From the NCBI RefSeq assembly GCF_902459465.1, contig NC_047066.1:21951047-22015046 (forward strand): a stretch of DNA of 64,000 nucleotides, given 5' to 3'. The first letter of the stretch is position 1. Every line of letters starts with the position of its first letter. This document shows positions 1-10,586 of the stretch, in pieces. The notes below the pieces were generated by a model. It made no database searches. It saw nothing but the letters and a program-made list of their open reading frames with translations, and had not been told where the DNA came from. The translations under genes were made by a program, and so were the position numbers. Source of the DNA: Asterias rubens. Its lineage: Eukaryota > Echinodermata > Asteroidea > Forcipulatida > Asteriidae.

Positions 1-181
1 ACATGCAGTGATTTCACCTCTCTCATGAATCATCCCATTTGCTCATTAGCAGTGCGAGACAAAGATTATTGAGCCTACTGGCCCAAGTCCTTCTGAATCC
101 TTCATTTTGGATACTGAAGGAATTGGGGATCCTTCATTTTGGATACTTAAAGGAATTAGGATTGTAAGGGTATCAATTTAC

Positions 182-233
182 CTGTTTACAGAGAATGTTG
201 TTCTTGATGCCAGGCTGTATGATGAGACTGGAG
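182..233 (-). other. Candidate exon, type a (52 nt)
   Basis: On the minus strand this reads as a short exon: acceptor TTTGCCTGCAG at its right edge and donor AAACAG|GTAAATTG at its left edge. The same edges occur in three other copies (3320-3371, 1832-1919, 5672-5760), while the interior differs by block deletions. Read from its first base it codes for about 15 residues and then meets a TAA just before the donor, as in the 1832 copy. It could be a terminal coding exon or a noncoding exon. The splice sites are seen in the sequence; use of them is inferred. Confidence 0.45.
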
Positions 234-485
234 CTGCAGGCAGGCAAACAAAACGCACCTTTTTGTTAAAAACATCTAGCGGTTCCACCAAAGTCATTTT
301 GTACAAGAAAACAGACGAGGAGAATCTCCTAAAGAGGAGATTGAAATTGTACCCAGTCAGTTTGCCACATTGTTTACAATTTGGTATTCATAAGTTTTGG
401 GGTCTTTCAGGTTTTTTTCGTTTCAATTTTTGTTTCCACTTTAAGATTGACATTCTCAATGGCGCAGGGTTTGTAGTAAGACCAA

Positions 486-552
486 AATACATTAACCTGG
501 AGGCTGTTGGTTCAAATCTTGTAATTTGTCTTTGTTCAACCGAACAATTGAA
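486..552 (+). repeat. Decayed tRNA-like repeat
   Basis: The stretch around ATTAACCTGGAGGCTGTTGG followed by TTCAAATC and ending in TTTGTTCAACC is a degraded version of the tRNA-like hairpin loop at 5851-5890 plus its right arm. It is repeated in the segmental copy at about 3625-3691. It is not a functional tRNA. Confidence 0.5.
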
Positions 553-663
553 AAAAAAACATACATGGTTTGCATCATGTACAATTGCTTCTCATTCCTA
601 GATTTTGTGTAATGTTTACATCAGGCCTAACTGATAATACTAATTTGCTTTTTAGAAACTAAC

Positions 664-1098
664 CTTTTACTAGAGAGAGCAATTCCTTTAAGGGACACCC
701 TGCCTTGGACCGGGCGAGTTGGTCCACGAAAAGGGCTTGAAACCTTGTGTTATGAAATGCATATCATGGTTTGAAATATATTTTAAGAGTAGAATATAGT
801 CCACGCAAAATAATATGCCTCGAAATTACAGGGCTTTCCTTATACGTTGTGAACTAACATGGCACGCCATTTTGACTCCGCAAAATGGCCGATCGTGTTA
901 GATCGCAAAATAAAAGGAAAACCGTGCCATTTCGAGGCATAGTTGTGTGGCTCATCTATTTGTCTTTGAAAGCATTGTTCCAACAATATTCATTTCATAG
1001 CAAACGCTTTTCATACACCAATCCAAGGGAACGTACCCATTTAATCACAGCCCATCTTCTTGTTGAAGTGTAGACATCTTTGGAGATGGCAAGCCTTG
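664..1098 (-). pseudogene. Candidate exon, type b, split by a MITE
   Basis: The right part (1045-1098) begins after a good minus-strand acceptor (TTTTTGTTACAG) and carries the family core CCATCTCCAAAGATGTCTAC. The left part (664-687) matches the 3' end of the plus-strand exons at 14337 and 15805 (GAATTGCTCTCTC...TAAAAG) and is followed by a GT donor (AAAAG|GTTAGT). Between them lies a 357-bp inverted-repeat element. The exon is therefore recognisable but interrupted. The duplicate at 3803-4237 is broken at the same place. If transcribed, the element would be included in the exon or skipped with it. Confidence 0.55.
688..1044. mobile_element. Long-TIR MITE (TTAA-ended family 2), copy 1
   Basis: Nearly the whole element is one imperfect palindrome: its left half (CCTTGGACCGGGCGAGTTGG...) reappears inverted near 890-1044. 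Both ends abut TTAA. It belongs to the same family as 63030-63418, whose better-preserved centre is a palindrome of ATGGGAGTCAAAA. There is no transposase, so it is non-autonomous. TTAA targets suggest, but do not prove, piggyBac-type mobilisation. Confidence 0.75.
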
Positions 1099-1831
1099 CT
1101 GTAACAAAAACAAACAGTAGACTTTGCAAAATTAATGTTTCCATTACAAATCATTCAATACTTTCAAATAAATTGCTTTCACTTTAGAACTTGTATAACA
1201 AAATCTTACAGAAATCAAACTTCATGAAACAATTTTCTTGAGTATTGGTGTTGGTAGAACTTTATTAGGCCAAACAAAATAAATGTTGTGTTTACGGTAA
1301 CGGCCCGAAAAAATTCCATTTTACAACTTGTCCTTACTTGAGATAAGACTAGTCTTTACTCTTCGTGAGATCCACCCCAGGTGACTAGCACTGCCACTTT
1401 CTTTGGAAAAACACGTGGAAAGTTTGTAGTAAAAGACCCCCAAATCATTTGTTTTATTTTAATCAATTGTCCCAAGGTCAAGCAAATGCTTGCCATGCTG
1501 GCAGCTGATCATGATAAGAACTATTTTTTTTAACAATTATTATCGTAGATAAGTATTGCTTAAAGTAAACAAATGTGGTGGTGGTAAGATGCAGCAAGAA
1601 AAAGCTAGACACAATATATTTTGGTAGTGGGGATCATTTTCTTTTTGGGAAAAGAGCAATAGGAATTTTTAGCCAGCATGTGGCATCAACGTTTCCATAT
1701 CCTCTTCTTATATGTCACTCCACAAATTGGTTGTACTTTATAAGATTGGAATGAGACCCTACTGGCCCAAGTCCTTAATCCTTCACTTTGGACACTGGAG
1801 AAAGTATTGTGATTGTAGGGTTTCAATTAAC

Positions 1832-1919
1832 CTGTTTACAGAGAAGGTAGTTCTTTATGCCAAGATGTATGATGATAAGTGGGTCTCAGACATTCATGTT
1901 GAACTTTTGGAGACTGGAG
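1832..1919 (-). other. Candidate exon, type a (88 nt)
   Basis: Minus-strand exon-like unit with acceptor TTCCTGCCTGCAG and donor AAACAG|GTTAATTG. It reads LQSPKVQHECLRPTYHH from its first base and reaches a TAA next to the donor. The SPK...CLRP part aligns, in frame, with the plus-strand exon at 15805 (SSPQRSTHQPSRCLRPAVDE), which links the type a and type b units. Flanking intron sequence resembles that around 5672-5760. Confidence 0.5.
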
Positions 1920-1981
1920 CTGCAGGCAGGAAAATGAAACAAAAATATGATTTGTTTAAAAAAAAACTAATAAAAATCTGA

Positions 1982-2960
1982 CAGTTATTTCATTGTATCA
2001 CAACTAAAAGTTTTTTTTTACAATCTAGAAAAAAATAAAAATAAAACAAAGGTATTTTGTGCTTACTCTCAATTTTTCTGGAAACAATACAACCTCGATA
2101 AATAAGGAGGAGAGCGCAGAACCTTTATTAGTTTAAAACGATCTCTGCTTTTCACCCTTTCAAAAGATTGTAAAAGAACTGCTGGATCCTTACCAATATT
2201 AATATGTCTTGATTAAAAAATGTAAGGAAAACTGTTATTAAATATCTTCAAATTTGAATTAAAATATGTATTAAAGGAGTAATTTATTAAAACCCTGTGC
2301 CTCATCAATGTGATTTATCAATGTGATTTACTGTTAAGTGGAGCAAACAGCTTTAGGCTGAAAAAAACAATATGTTATGTACTCCAGACATTTGTTGTTA
2401 TTTTTTGGGGGTGGCTAAACTATCACAAAATGTATAACTGGGTTGGCACAAATTAGCCCTTTGTGGTAAGGTTTTACAAAATCTGTAAAAAAAAAAAAAA
2501 AAAAAAAGGCTTTTTACTAAATGATTTGTTGTACTTTTTGAAGTAAAGGCTGCCAGTATGCAATCACTGGTTGGCAAACATAACAACTGTGCCGTGGCAA
2601 TTATTTATATTTAACCTGTCGTGTCCAAGTCATTAAATTCATTCAATTTATGGTTCATATTACAAACAAATTGCAAAAAAGTTGCAGCATCGACCTAATT
2701 GAAAGTAGATTTACAGTAAAAACTAACCATGTGTGCACTTTCCACAAGTTTCGTACAGATTTGTCTACAACTATTCAAATAGTGTGTGAATATTATTTTG
2801 TTAACGCACATGCAATTATTTTTGTTAGAATACATTAGCCCAAAAGGTTAGAATAGCTAAGAATGTCTGGAACTAGGTGTGGCCTGTGTGTGAGTGTGAA
2901 TGGAATTGAGTGGGCCAGGAGGGTGAATGTGGTTTGACCAAGAAACACCCTGCATGCATC
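1982..2960. other. Intron-like AT-rich DNA
   Basis: No convincing exon or known element is visible. It contains a poly-A run near 2487-2507 and a stretch at about 2670-2930 that is distantly similar to 6390-6570, consistent with decay of the same duplicated intron. Confidence 0.5.
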
Positions 2961-2962
2961 TC

Positions 2963-3126
2963 AATTTCATAAAGCAGACCAACTACAGAACACTGCTTAG
3001 CAACTTTGCTAAGCAATAAATGAGCGGGGCATCAGTTGCTACAATGTAAATTTTATAGAATTTTAGCTGGTAGCCAGTCTCAAGTAAGACTTTTTCTGCT
3101 TACAGACTTTAAGATGATGGGCCCTG
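2963..3126. repeat. GCTTAGCA palindromic MITE remnant
   Basis: It begins with a form of CAATTTCATAAAGC, contains CTTAGCAACTTTGCTAAGCA and ends with an inverted form near GATGGGCCC. The same family, with GGGCCC ends and GCTTAGCA interiors, recurs at 10047, 10391, 12471, 19676, 49695, 50108, 54719 and 61483. Confidence 0.6.
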
Positions 3127-3319
3127 ATCTATGACACTACATGCAGTGATTTCACCTCTCTCATGAATCATCCCATTTGCTCATTAGCAGTGCGAGACAA
3201 AGATTATTGAGCCTACTGGCCCAAGTCCTTCTGAATCCTTCATTTTGGATACTGAAGGAATTGGGGATCCTTCATTTTGGATACTTAAAGGAATTAGGAT
3301 TGTAAGGGTATCAATTTAC

Positions 3320-3371
3320 CTGTTTACAGAGAATGTTGTTCTTGATGCCAGGCTGTATGATGAGACTGGAG
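3320..3371 (-). other. Candidate exon, type a, duplicate
   Basis: Copy of 182-233 within the segmental duplication. The splice-site bases are unchanged: donor AAACAG|GTAAATTG and acceptor TTTGCCTGCAG. Confidence 0.45.
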
Positions 3372-3802
3372 CTGCAGGCAGGCAAACAAAACGCACCTTT
3401 TTGTGAAAAAACATCTAGCGGTTCCACCAAAGTCATTTTGTACAAGAAAACAGACGAGGAGAATCTCCTAAAGAGGAGATTGAAATTGCACCCAGGCAGT
3501 TTGCCACATTGTTTACAATTTGGTATTCATAAGTTTTGGGGTCTTTCGGGTTTTTTTCGTTTCAATTTTTGTTTCCACTTTAAGATTGACATTCTCAATG
3601 GCGCAGGGTTTGTAGTAAGACCAAAATACATTAACCTGGAGGCTGTTGGTTCAAATCTTGTAATTTGTCTTTGTTCAACCGAACAATTGAAAAAAAAACA
3701 TACATGGTTTGCATCATGTACAATTGCTTCTCATTCCTAGATTTTGTGTAATGTTTACATCAGGCCTAACTGATAATACTAATTTGCTTTTTAGAAACTA
3801 AC

Positions 3803-4237
3803 CTTTTACTAGAGAGAGCAATTCCTTTAAGGGACACCCTGCCTTGGACCGGGCGAGTTGGTCCACGAAAAGGGCTTGAAATCTTGTGTTATGAAATGCA
3901 TATCATGGTTTGAAATATATTTTAAGAGTAGAATATAGTCCACGCAAAATAATATGCCTCGAAATTACAGGGCTTTCCTTATACGTTGTGAACTAACATG
4001 GCACGCCATTTTGACTCCGCAAAATGGCCGATCGTGTTAGATCGCAAAATAAAAGGAAAACCGTGCCATTTCGAGGCATAGTTGTGTGGCTCATCTATTT
4101 GTCTTTGAAAGCATTGTTCCAACAATATTCATTTCATAGCAAACGTTTTTCATACACCAATCCAAGGGAACGTACCCATTTAATCACAGCCCATCTTCTT
4201 GTTGAAGTGTAGACATCTTTGGAGATGGCAAGCCTTG
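3803..4237 (-). pseudogene. Candidate exon, type b, split by a MITE, duplicate
   Basis: Segmental copy of 664-1098. The exon parts are about 3803-3826 and 4184-4237, separated by the MITE at 3827-4183. The shared insertion dates the MITE before the duplication. Confidence 0.55.
3827..4183. mobile_element. Long-TIR MITE (TTAA-ended family 2), copy 2
   Basis: Duplicate of the element at 688-1044, carried by the segmental duplication and not an independent insertion. Differences between the two are single bases, such as the AAATC versus AAACC change near 3880. Confidence 0.75.
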
Positions 4238-5183
4238 CTGTAACAAAAACAAACAGTAGACTTTGCAAAATTAATGTTTCCATTACAAATCATTCAATAC
4301 TTTCAAATAAATTGCTTTCACTTTAGAACTTGTACAACAAAATCTTACAGAAATCAAACTTCCTGAAACAATTTTCTTGAGTATTGGTGTTGGTAGAACT
4401 TTATTATCAGTTACATAAAACCAACCTTTAACTTTAATTTAGTTTTTTAAATTTGTTTTGCTTGATCGTGGTCAAATTGATACTTCCCTCAAACAAGTTT
4501 CACTTAACCCTATCAGGACTGGGCTTTTTGTCAGAATAACAGGGAAGGGGGCACTGTGGTGACCCCCTTTTTATTTTCCCACTGTTTGGGGAACTATATA
4601 AAAAAAGAAATTGATAACAAACTTTGTTTTGGGGTTTTCACTTCAATTCTTCTAAAAAATGGAGACACCCAAAGGTACAGACTGAAAACAAAAACCAAGA
4701 TGATGTTGCATATGGTGGCCATCATATTCCCACAATGGATACAACAGGTTAACACTCCACTGCCACTTTCTTGGGAAAGACCCAAAGAAAGTAAAGTGGG
4801 TGGAAAGTTTGCAGTAAAATACCACAATAACTACTATTTTGTCCACAATATGACCCTGGAAAACTTTGTTGGGTAAAGTCAAAAAGTTTGTTGGTGGTAA
4901 GATGTAGCAATAAAAACCTATTAACAAATATGGTGGAGTGCACCATGTGCCCCCCCCCCCTACAGATGGGGTTTTAATGTAATTAAGAGTTGTCATTCCA
5001 AGGTGGAAATGATGCAAAATGAGCAGTATTTCAGTAGGAATCTTCGCCAGCATGTACCCTCTTTCCTTCTATATCCTCTTCTATGTCACTCCATACCAAA
5101 TACTTTATCAGATTAGAGTTTGAGGCCTACATGGCCCAGTCCTTATAAATCTGGAGCAGTAGGCAAAGGAAACAAATACACCT

Positions 5184-5550
5184 TATTGTTGGTAATTCTC
5201 AAAATGATTATTAGCATAAACGTTTCGTGGTGACGAGTTATGGGGAGAGGTTGATGGTATAAAACATCGTGAAAAAAAGGCTCTCTCTGAGGTGTGCCTT
5301 AGTTTTCGAGTAGTAAGTAATTTTCAACGAATTTGATTTTGAGACCTCAGATTTAGAACTTGAGGTCTTGAAATCAACCATCTAAACGCACACATTTTTG
5401 TGTGACAAGGTTTTTTCTTCTTTCATCTCGCAACTTTGATGACCAATTGACCTCAAATTTTCACAGGTTAGTTTTTTTATGCATATGTTGAGATACACTA
5501 ACTATGAAGGTTAGTCTTTGACAATTACCAAAAGTGTCCACTGCCTTTAA
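5184..5550 (+). mobile_element. TTAA MITE family 1 (CACTGGACAC family), 5' truncated
   Basis: It matches the family by GGTAATTCTCAAAATGATTA, TATTAGCATAAA, the inverted pair GAGACCTCAGATTTAGAACT / TTGAGGTCTTGAAATC, and the 3' end AAAAGTGTCCACTGCCTTTAA. The first bases that should match the 3' end are missing. It has no coding capacity. Confidence 0.8.
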
Positions 5551-5671
5551 AAAGTATTATGTTCTTTGGAAAGAGATCTTGTAGGCCTAATGAGCAAATG
5601 GCCCAAGTCCTTCTGAATCCTTCACTTTGGATACTGAAGAAGGAATTGAGACTGTAAGGGTTTCAATTTAC

Positions 5672-5760
5672 CTGTTTACAGAGAAAGTAGTTTCTATGGT
5701 CAGACTGTTCGATGATTGGGTCTCAGCCTTGTTGACACGTAGATGTTTTGGAGACTGGAG
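5672..5760 (-). other. Candidate exon, type a (89 nt)
   Basis: Minus-strand exon-like unit bounded by acceptor TTTGCCTATAG and donor AAACAG|GTAAATTG. From its first base the whole 89 nt is open (starts LQSPKHLRVNKAETQ). Its CTCCAAAACATCTACGTGTC segment matches the core of the 38-43 kb exons, so it bridges the two minus-strand clusters. It is the exon-like unit nearest to the promoter candidate at 11 kb. No known protein domain is recognisable. Confidence 0.5.
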
Positions 5761-5817
5761 CTATAGGCAAAGGAAACAAACACACCTTATTGTTAAAAAG
5801 TAATACTTCTCATACTT

Positions 5818-5923
5818 GATTTTTGGGGTTGAACAAAGAATTGACTAGAGCGCCGGCACGTTAATCCGGAGGTCGTTGGTTCGAATCCCACTCTAGTCAA
5901 TTCTTTGTTCAACCCCAAAAATC
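5818..5923. repeat. Perfect 33-bp inverted repeat with tRNA-like loop
   Basis: The arms 5818-5850 and 5891-5923 are exact reverse complements (33 of 33). The 40-nt loop, together with the GACTAGAG/CTCTAGTC base of the stem, looks like the 3' half of a tRNA: an anticodon-arm-like CCGGCACGTTAATCCGG and a T-arm with the B-box-like GGTTCGAATCCC. The D-arm half is missing, so it is not a working tRNA gene. A decayed relative lies at 486-552 and its duplicate. Perfect arms in an otherwise decayed neighbourhood suggest recent formation, gene conversion or selection on the hairpin. Confidence 0.85.
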
Positions 5924-6015
5924 ATTTACAAATTTACCCAGTCAGTTTCCCTTGTGGTTTATATTGACTTCTCATACTTATCGTAGCACCACAAAAGTAA
6001 TTTCGTACAATTAAT

Positions 6016-6195
6016 AAAACATGGCCCAATTTCATGGCTCTGCTTAACCGTAAGCAAAGAATATCTTACGGAAGCAGGAAATTCATCAAGTGAATTTAAC
6101 AGCCTGCTTAGCAGGGACTTTTGGCTTGTGCACGTAGGTACTCCAGGTTACTAGGCATCTTTGCTTACACAGCTAGTGCAGAAATTTGGCGCTTA
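6016..6195. repeat. GCTTAGCA-type repeat, degenerate
   Basis: CCCAATTTCATGGCTCTGCTTA at the left and TTGGCGCTTAGCAAGC at the right fit the palindromic GCTTAGCA family, but the interior is heavily altered. Confidence 0.35.
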
Positions 6196-6975
6196 GCAAG
6201 CAATCGAGGAATGGTGATCAAGGTGATCCCAAGTTACCAATTATAGGGCAATTTTTGTTTTTCCTCAATTTTGTTTTGTAAAAATACAATTTTCCACAAT
6301 TTGATACTATAATATTTAATAATGTGCCTTTGTAGTGAATGCTCTTATAACTTTGCCAATCACTGATTTGTACGCTTTTACATCAGTCAAATCAAAGTTG
6401 ACAAATTGTATTTAAATTTGTACTTTACTCCAGTGTGTACAAATAATATTCAAATAGAGTGTAAATATATAATGCAAGTAGCTGTTTGAATTAGCCAAGA
6501 AAGGTATAAGAATAACCAAGTATGTCTGGAAGAAACCTTTTGTGTGAGTTGTGCAAGTGCCTAGACACACACCATAGTCTTTTGGTGACGTGGGACGTGG
6601 TCTAAAATAAAACAAGAATGGTGTAACTTCACTCTGCAATGTTTAACTGTTAGGCACATGGCTTCATGAAATTTCCTTGGGATTCGTTCTACAAATAAGC
6701 CATGATATACTAAGAGGATCTTGGGAGCTTGAGGCCAACATTATGTGATAGCAAGGTAGCTCATAAACAGCAAACCAGTAAGTTAATTTGCTTTATTTTA
6801 ACAAATTTTGTTCAAGTTTGAAATTGGAGATCCTAAACCATGCAAATATGTTTAAATTTTATCACAGTATATTTATTTAACCCTTTGGTGAACAGATTGA
6901 TGTTATTGTTTTAACTGTAAATTAAAACAAACAATGCAACTCATTTATGGTTCTTGGTGCTGTAGGCCTAGCTGG

Positions 6976-7340
6976 TTAAAGCCATTGGACACTTTCTGAT
7001 CAGAACAAGAATTAAAAGTTCACAGATTTACAAACAACTCAAGGGTTTACAGAAGGTAATGGTGAACGACTCCTCTTGAAATATTATTCCATGAAATGCA
7101 TTACTTTTTGAGAAAATATTAAAACAATTTCCCAATTATCAAATTCTTGATATATTGAGAATAGCAGATTTATTTTAAAAACATGTCACAGCGAAATGTG
7201 TGGAAACAAGGGTTGGTTTTCCCATTATTTTCTCCCGACTCTTCTGATCCAATTGAGCCTAAATTTTATACATAAATTGTGATACACGAAGTGTGGGACT
7301 TTGGACAATACTGTTTTCTGATGTTGTGCGATTGCTTTAA
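6976..7340 (+). mobile_element. TTAA MITE family 3 (CCATTGGACAC type)
   Basis: It starts TTAAAGCCATTGGACACTTT and ends GATTGCTTTAA. The interior has features parallel to family 1 (TTTTGAGAAAA, the CTCCCGACTCTTCTGATCCA region, a GTGATACACGAAGTG segment) but is distinct in sequence. It is probably a sister family with the same TTAA target. Confidence 0.65.
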
Positions 7341-8080
7341 GATACAGATCTGAACCAGTGAAATTATTTTTAGCCAAGGAGATAACATTTGAGAATATGA
7401 ACAAAGTATGTATAAATTAAGCAACGTTTTTATAATAATAATAACCATGGCAATGGATTATAATGCAGTTTTGTCAACAAATCCATGGTAGCAGGTTCTG
7501 GCCGGACTAGAATGCCTCCACTGCGATTCATGTGAGTGTCATTGGTCATATAGTAACCATCGTTTACCATCCCATCACTTAATTCGTCTTTTCAATCAGA
7601 ATCATTTTGTGATAATTAAAAGGTATTCCTGTGCTTCTTCTGGTCCAAAAGGAGACGCCATGTTGAGATATTGGTCGCAAAATCACATATTTTAAACCTA
7701 AACACATTCAACCATGTTTTTCTTAAATTTGTCAATAATGCCCCCTATTGATTATCACATTAAACAAAATTGATCAACAATGGTTATAAACAACCGAATG
7801 AGGGCAGTATATACGTGAGTTGTAGTTTTAACCGATTCTCACAGGCCAATTTGAACATGTTTTTGGTGGGCCCTAGCGGCAGCCTTGTGCACTTAAGAGT
7901 TGAGTAATTAACTGTTGAACACTGTCAAACTTTGTGAAAACTGCGCGGGGAGTACAAACAAATTCGTAAACGATGAGTGTCTGTTTATTGAAAATTTATC
8001 TTGGTCAAACATTTTGTCCCTTTGGGAAAACTAAAAAGGCAGCGAGTAGTTGTTTTTGACCCCATGCCCGCACTTTAATA
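7341..8080. other. Stretch without recognised features
   Basis: AT-rich single-copy-looking DNA. No exon with paired splice sites and an open frame, RNA gene or element end could be identified. Confidence 0.4.
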
Positions 8081-8082
8081 TA

Positions 8083-9543
8083 CAGTCGACTCCCGTTAAT
8101 ACCAGTCCGGCGGACTGGTCCAATTTCCTCGTATTATCCGAACCTCGTCTTAAACGCAGCGCGCTAAATATAGATACACACGTCATCATTGTGCATGCAC
8201 ACAACACGTGTACGTGCATATACACTTGTACACAACACGTGTACATGCATATACACTTGTGTTAGCCTGCACGGAGCTGTTTGCTTATCAGAACAGCTAT
8301 TACGAGCATCTTGTACACAAGAATATCATTGCTTAATGTCTGTTATTGAGTGATTAATCAGGGAAATGTAATATTTTGTACAATTTATGATAACAATATA
8401 GCAAAGAGATGTCAACTTGCCGTTCAGAGCGAGTGGATTCTGCCACGTAGCGCATGGTATGAACATGATGCATGCACTGAACGTTCATTTTCGTTGGTGC
8501 TCGACATGGAGTATCATGATAACAGCATGTCAAGCGTGGGACACCAGCGAGATGTTTCTGGAGTTCCGTTGCACATGGACTGAGGGGAGTGATGATTGTA
8601 TAAAGGAGCTTGTTTCAGTTACTTTGTCGTTTCCTTTTTTAATAATATTGTATTGTTTCATTTTTCAATTTCTCCTTTTAATTCTTATTACAGTATTTAA
8701 TTCATTAAATCTTTGTGTATCTGTGTCTTTTAAAATAATTTTCTTTTTGATTGATATTATTGATTTAATAAAATCTTTGCGTATCTGTGTCTTTTAAATC
8801 ATCTCTATCTTTTGATGTGACTGAATTTAATATTCCGGACGGGCAACCTTTGTTTTTTTCTTTCTTTTCTTAAAAAAACAATTTTTGGAAACGGGGGAAT
8901 CTTTATTCATTTAATTGTTATTATTGAATTAATAATAATATTTTTAATTGAAAAAGGGGCTCTACTAAAAAGAAAAACTCGAACAGCGGTGACGTTTTTG
9001 AAGTTTTGCATGGATGATACGAGCAAGGATTAATCATTAGAACTCCCAAATACTGCCGAGTGCGTTCGCCGACATGAATTTATTAAGTAAGCGGCATGTT
9101 TTTGAAATTGAGAAGGATTGTCGTCAGTGACTAAACCGTTGGTGGTTTTGAGCCACGCGCGTGATTTAAGCCCTCTATTGTCTGCTTGGGTAAACCAGTC
9201 CGTTGAATAGACTGGTGGCACTCTACGAGCACCATGCAATTATCACCTCTATTGTATTGATCATGGGGTTTAAGGGCTTCATGTCATTTCTCAACCTTGA
9301 CGAAGGTAAGCTTTTTTTACACACTTTTTCCAGGCCCTCGCTACAAACGTCTGAAAACAATACATTTTGTCTCCAAGGGACCGCAAAATTACCTTGTTAT
9401 AACCGTGTTCTCGCTACTTCCCTGCTCGTATAATCCATATTTTAATGCATTGAAACACGCACGGGGCAGTTCGGGACCGGCAAAAAACCTCGTAATAACC
9501 GGAACCTCGTAACATGCGAGCTCGTAATAACGGGAGTCGACTG
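8083..9543. mobile_element. pogo/Tigger-like DNA transposon, decayed or non-autonomous (1461 bp)
   Basis: The ends are inverted: both start CAGTCGACTCCCGTTA read inward, and each is flanked by a TA dinucleotide (8081-8082 and 9544-9545), the target duplication of the Tc1/mariner superfamily. Subterminal CTCGTAATA/GAACCTCGT motifs are repeated near both ends. No frame inside resembles a complete transposase with a DDE domain; the longest frames are under 130 codons and look fortuitous. The pogo assignment rests on the TIR style and TA target. Confidence 0.7.
8199..8260. repeat. 31-bp tandem duplication
   Basis: Two adjacent 31-bp copies containing CACGTGTAC and GCATATACACTTGT differ by one base. 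They lie inside the pogo-like element. Confidence 0.9.
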
Positions 9544-10046
9544 TACCATGTAAAAATTGGGAAATCTCAGTGTTTGTGGCAACGTTAAAGAGGAAATCAC
9601 AACAGGGTGTCAACTGTGGGATTTAAAAAGTGTAACGATTTGAATTTTGTTGTATTGACACAGACTGACCGAGTATAATCATGACATGTTTTCAGGCATC
9701 TTCACCTTGTTGACACCTTCCCAGCATGGGCTCGAATTGGTGGTAAAAAGAAAAAAGATACGGTAATAATTACTGTTTTTCGAAAACATTGGCAATTATT
9801 GACAATCAACGTCACATATATTTATTTTGATTTGTTTTTATGCATCATGTACATAAATTAACTTTTTAAAGGAAAACACAAATTTCAATTATACTGGGCA
9901 AAGTTTAATAAAGCTGTCTGAACACAGAGAATTGCAGCAAAAAAACCATTATGGAATGTTGGCTAAAGTAACCAGTTTCTGTCAGGCATGATTTTTCTGT
10001 ACATATAGCAAATGTTTAAGCTTACACTGACAGGCTTTATCAACTT

Positions 10047-10224
10047 GGGCCCAATTTAATAAAGTTGTCAAGTTGTCAAGCAGAAAGTACTACTTGACAA
10101 ATTTCTTTGCTAAGCAAAATATGAGATGGGCACCAGTCAAAACAATGTTAACTTGTTATGGAGTGGCTGATAACTTGTTTCTGTTTAGCAATACTTTTCT
10201 GCGCTAGGCTTTGAAAATGGGCCC
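10047..10224. mobile_element. GGGCCC-ended GCTTAGCA-family MITE
   Basis: It begins GGGCCCAATTTAATAAAG and ends with the inverted form CTTTGAAAATGGGCCC. The interior has AAGCAGAAAGTACTACTTGAC, TTGCTAAGCAAAA and GGGCACCAGTC, as in the other copies. Non-coding. Confidence 0.75.
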
Positions 10225-10390
10225 ACATGGGCGGCACAGGCCACAGCTCCATTGAAATACTTCAACTTCTTCTGGAAATGTGTTTTAAAATATGTTTGTA
10301 AGATATAAAGAGCTAAATCGTTATGACAATATTAATGTCCAATTATTTTAACAATTTTCAGCACAATATTGTTCTTATACAGTGACACCA

Positions 10391-10586
10391 GGGCCAAATT
10401 TAATAAAGTCTGGGTGAGTCATTGCTGGGTGAGTACAAAAACTTGCTAAGCACAAACAAATCTTGCTTAGCAGGAACAGGAATACCAGCTACTTTTCCAT
10501 AAAGTTTATATTGTTGCGACTGGTGCTACACCAACTATTTGTTTAGCAAAGAATTTTCTGCTAACCGGCTTTATGAATTTTAGGCT
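10391..10586. mobile_element. GCTTAGCA-family MITE
   Basis: It begins GGGCCAAATTTAATAAAG, contains CTTGCTAAGCACAAAC and CTTGCTTAGCAGGAAC, and ends GGCTTTATGAATTTTAGGC. A close neighbour of the copy at 10047. Confidence 0.7.

Larger units (their letters stand above)
1..1267. repeat. Direct segmental duplication, copy 1
   Basis: This 1.27-kb stretch recurs at 3139-4406 with very few substitutions and a 1-nt insertion in the second copy near 3405. It holds, on the minus strand, a small exon-like unit (182-233), a tRNA-like remnant (about 486-552) and a second exon-like unit split by a MITE. Similarity stops sharply at 1267. The left limit cannot be seen because the window starts here. The more diverged stretch that follows (about 1310-1981) is matched by about 4490-5190, so the ancestral duplicated unit was probably about 3.1 kb. 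Confidence 0.95.
3139..4406. repeat. Direct segmental duplication, copy 2
   Basis: Second copy of the 1-1267 unit, offset by 3138-3139 bases. It carries the same MITE insertion inside the same exon-like unit, so the insertion is older than the duplication. A 1-nt insertion in an A run shortens the fortuitous open frame relative to copy 1, which argues that the long frame on the plus strand is not a gene. Confidence 0.95.

Noticed and set aside
107..601. 164-codon plus-strand frame as a gene
   Set aside because: Its duplicate at 3333 is shifted by one base without any compensating change, and the frame crosses a tRNA-like remnant and minus-strand splice sites.
5840..5900. Functional tRNA gene (Asn-like GTT loop)
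   Set aside because: The D-arm half is absent, position 33 is not T, and the flanks form a perfect hairpin, so it is a tRNA-derived repeat.
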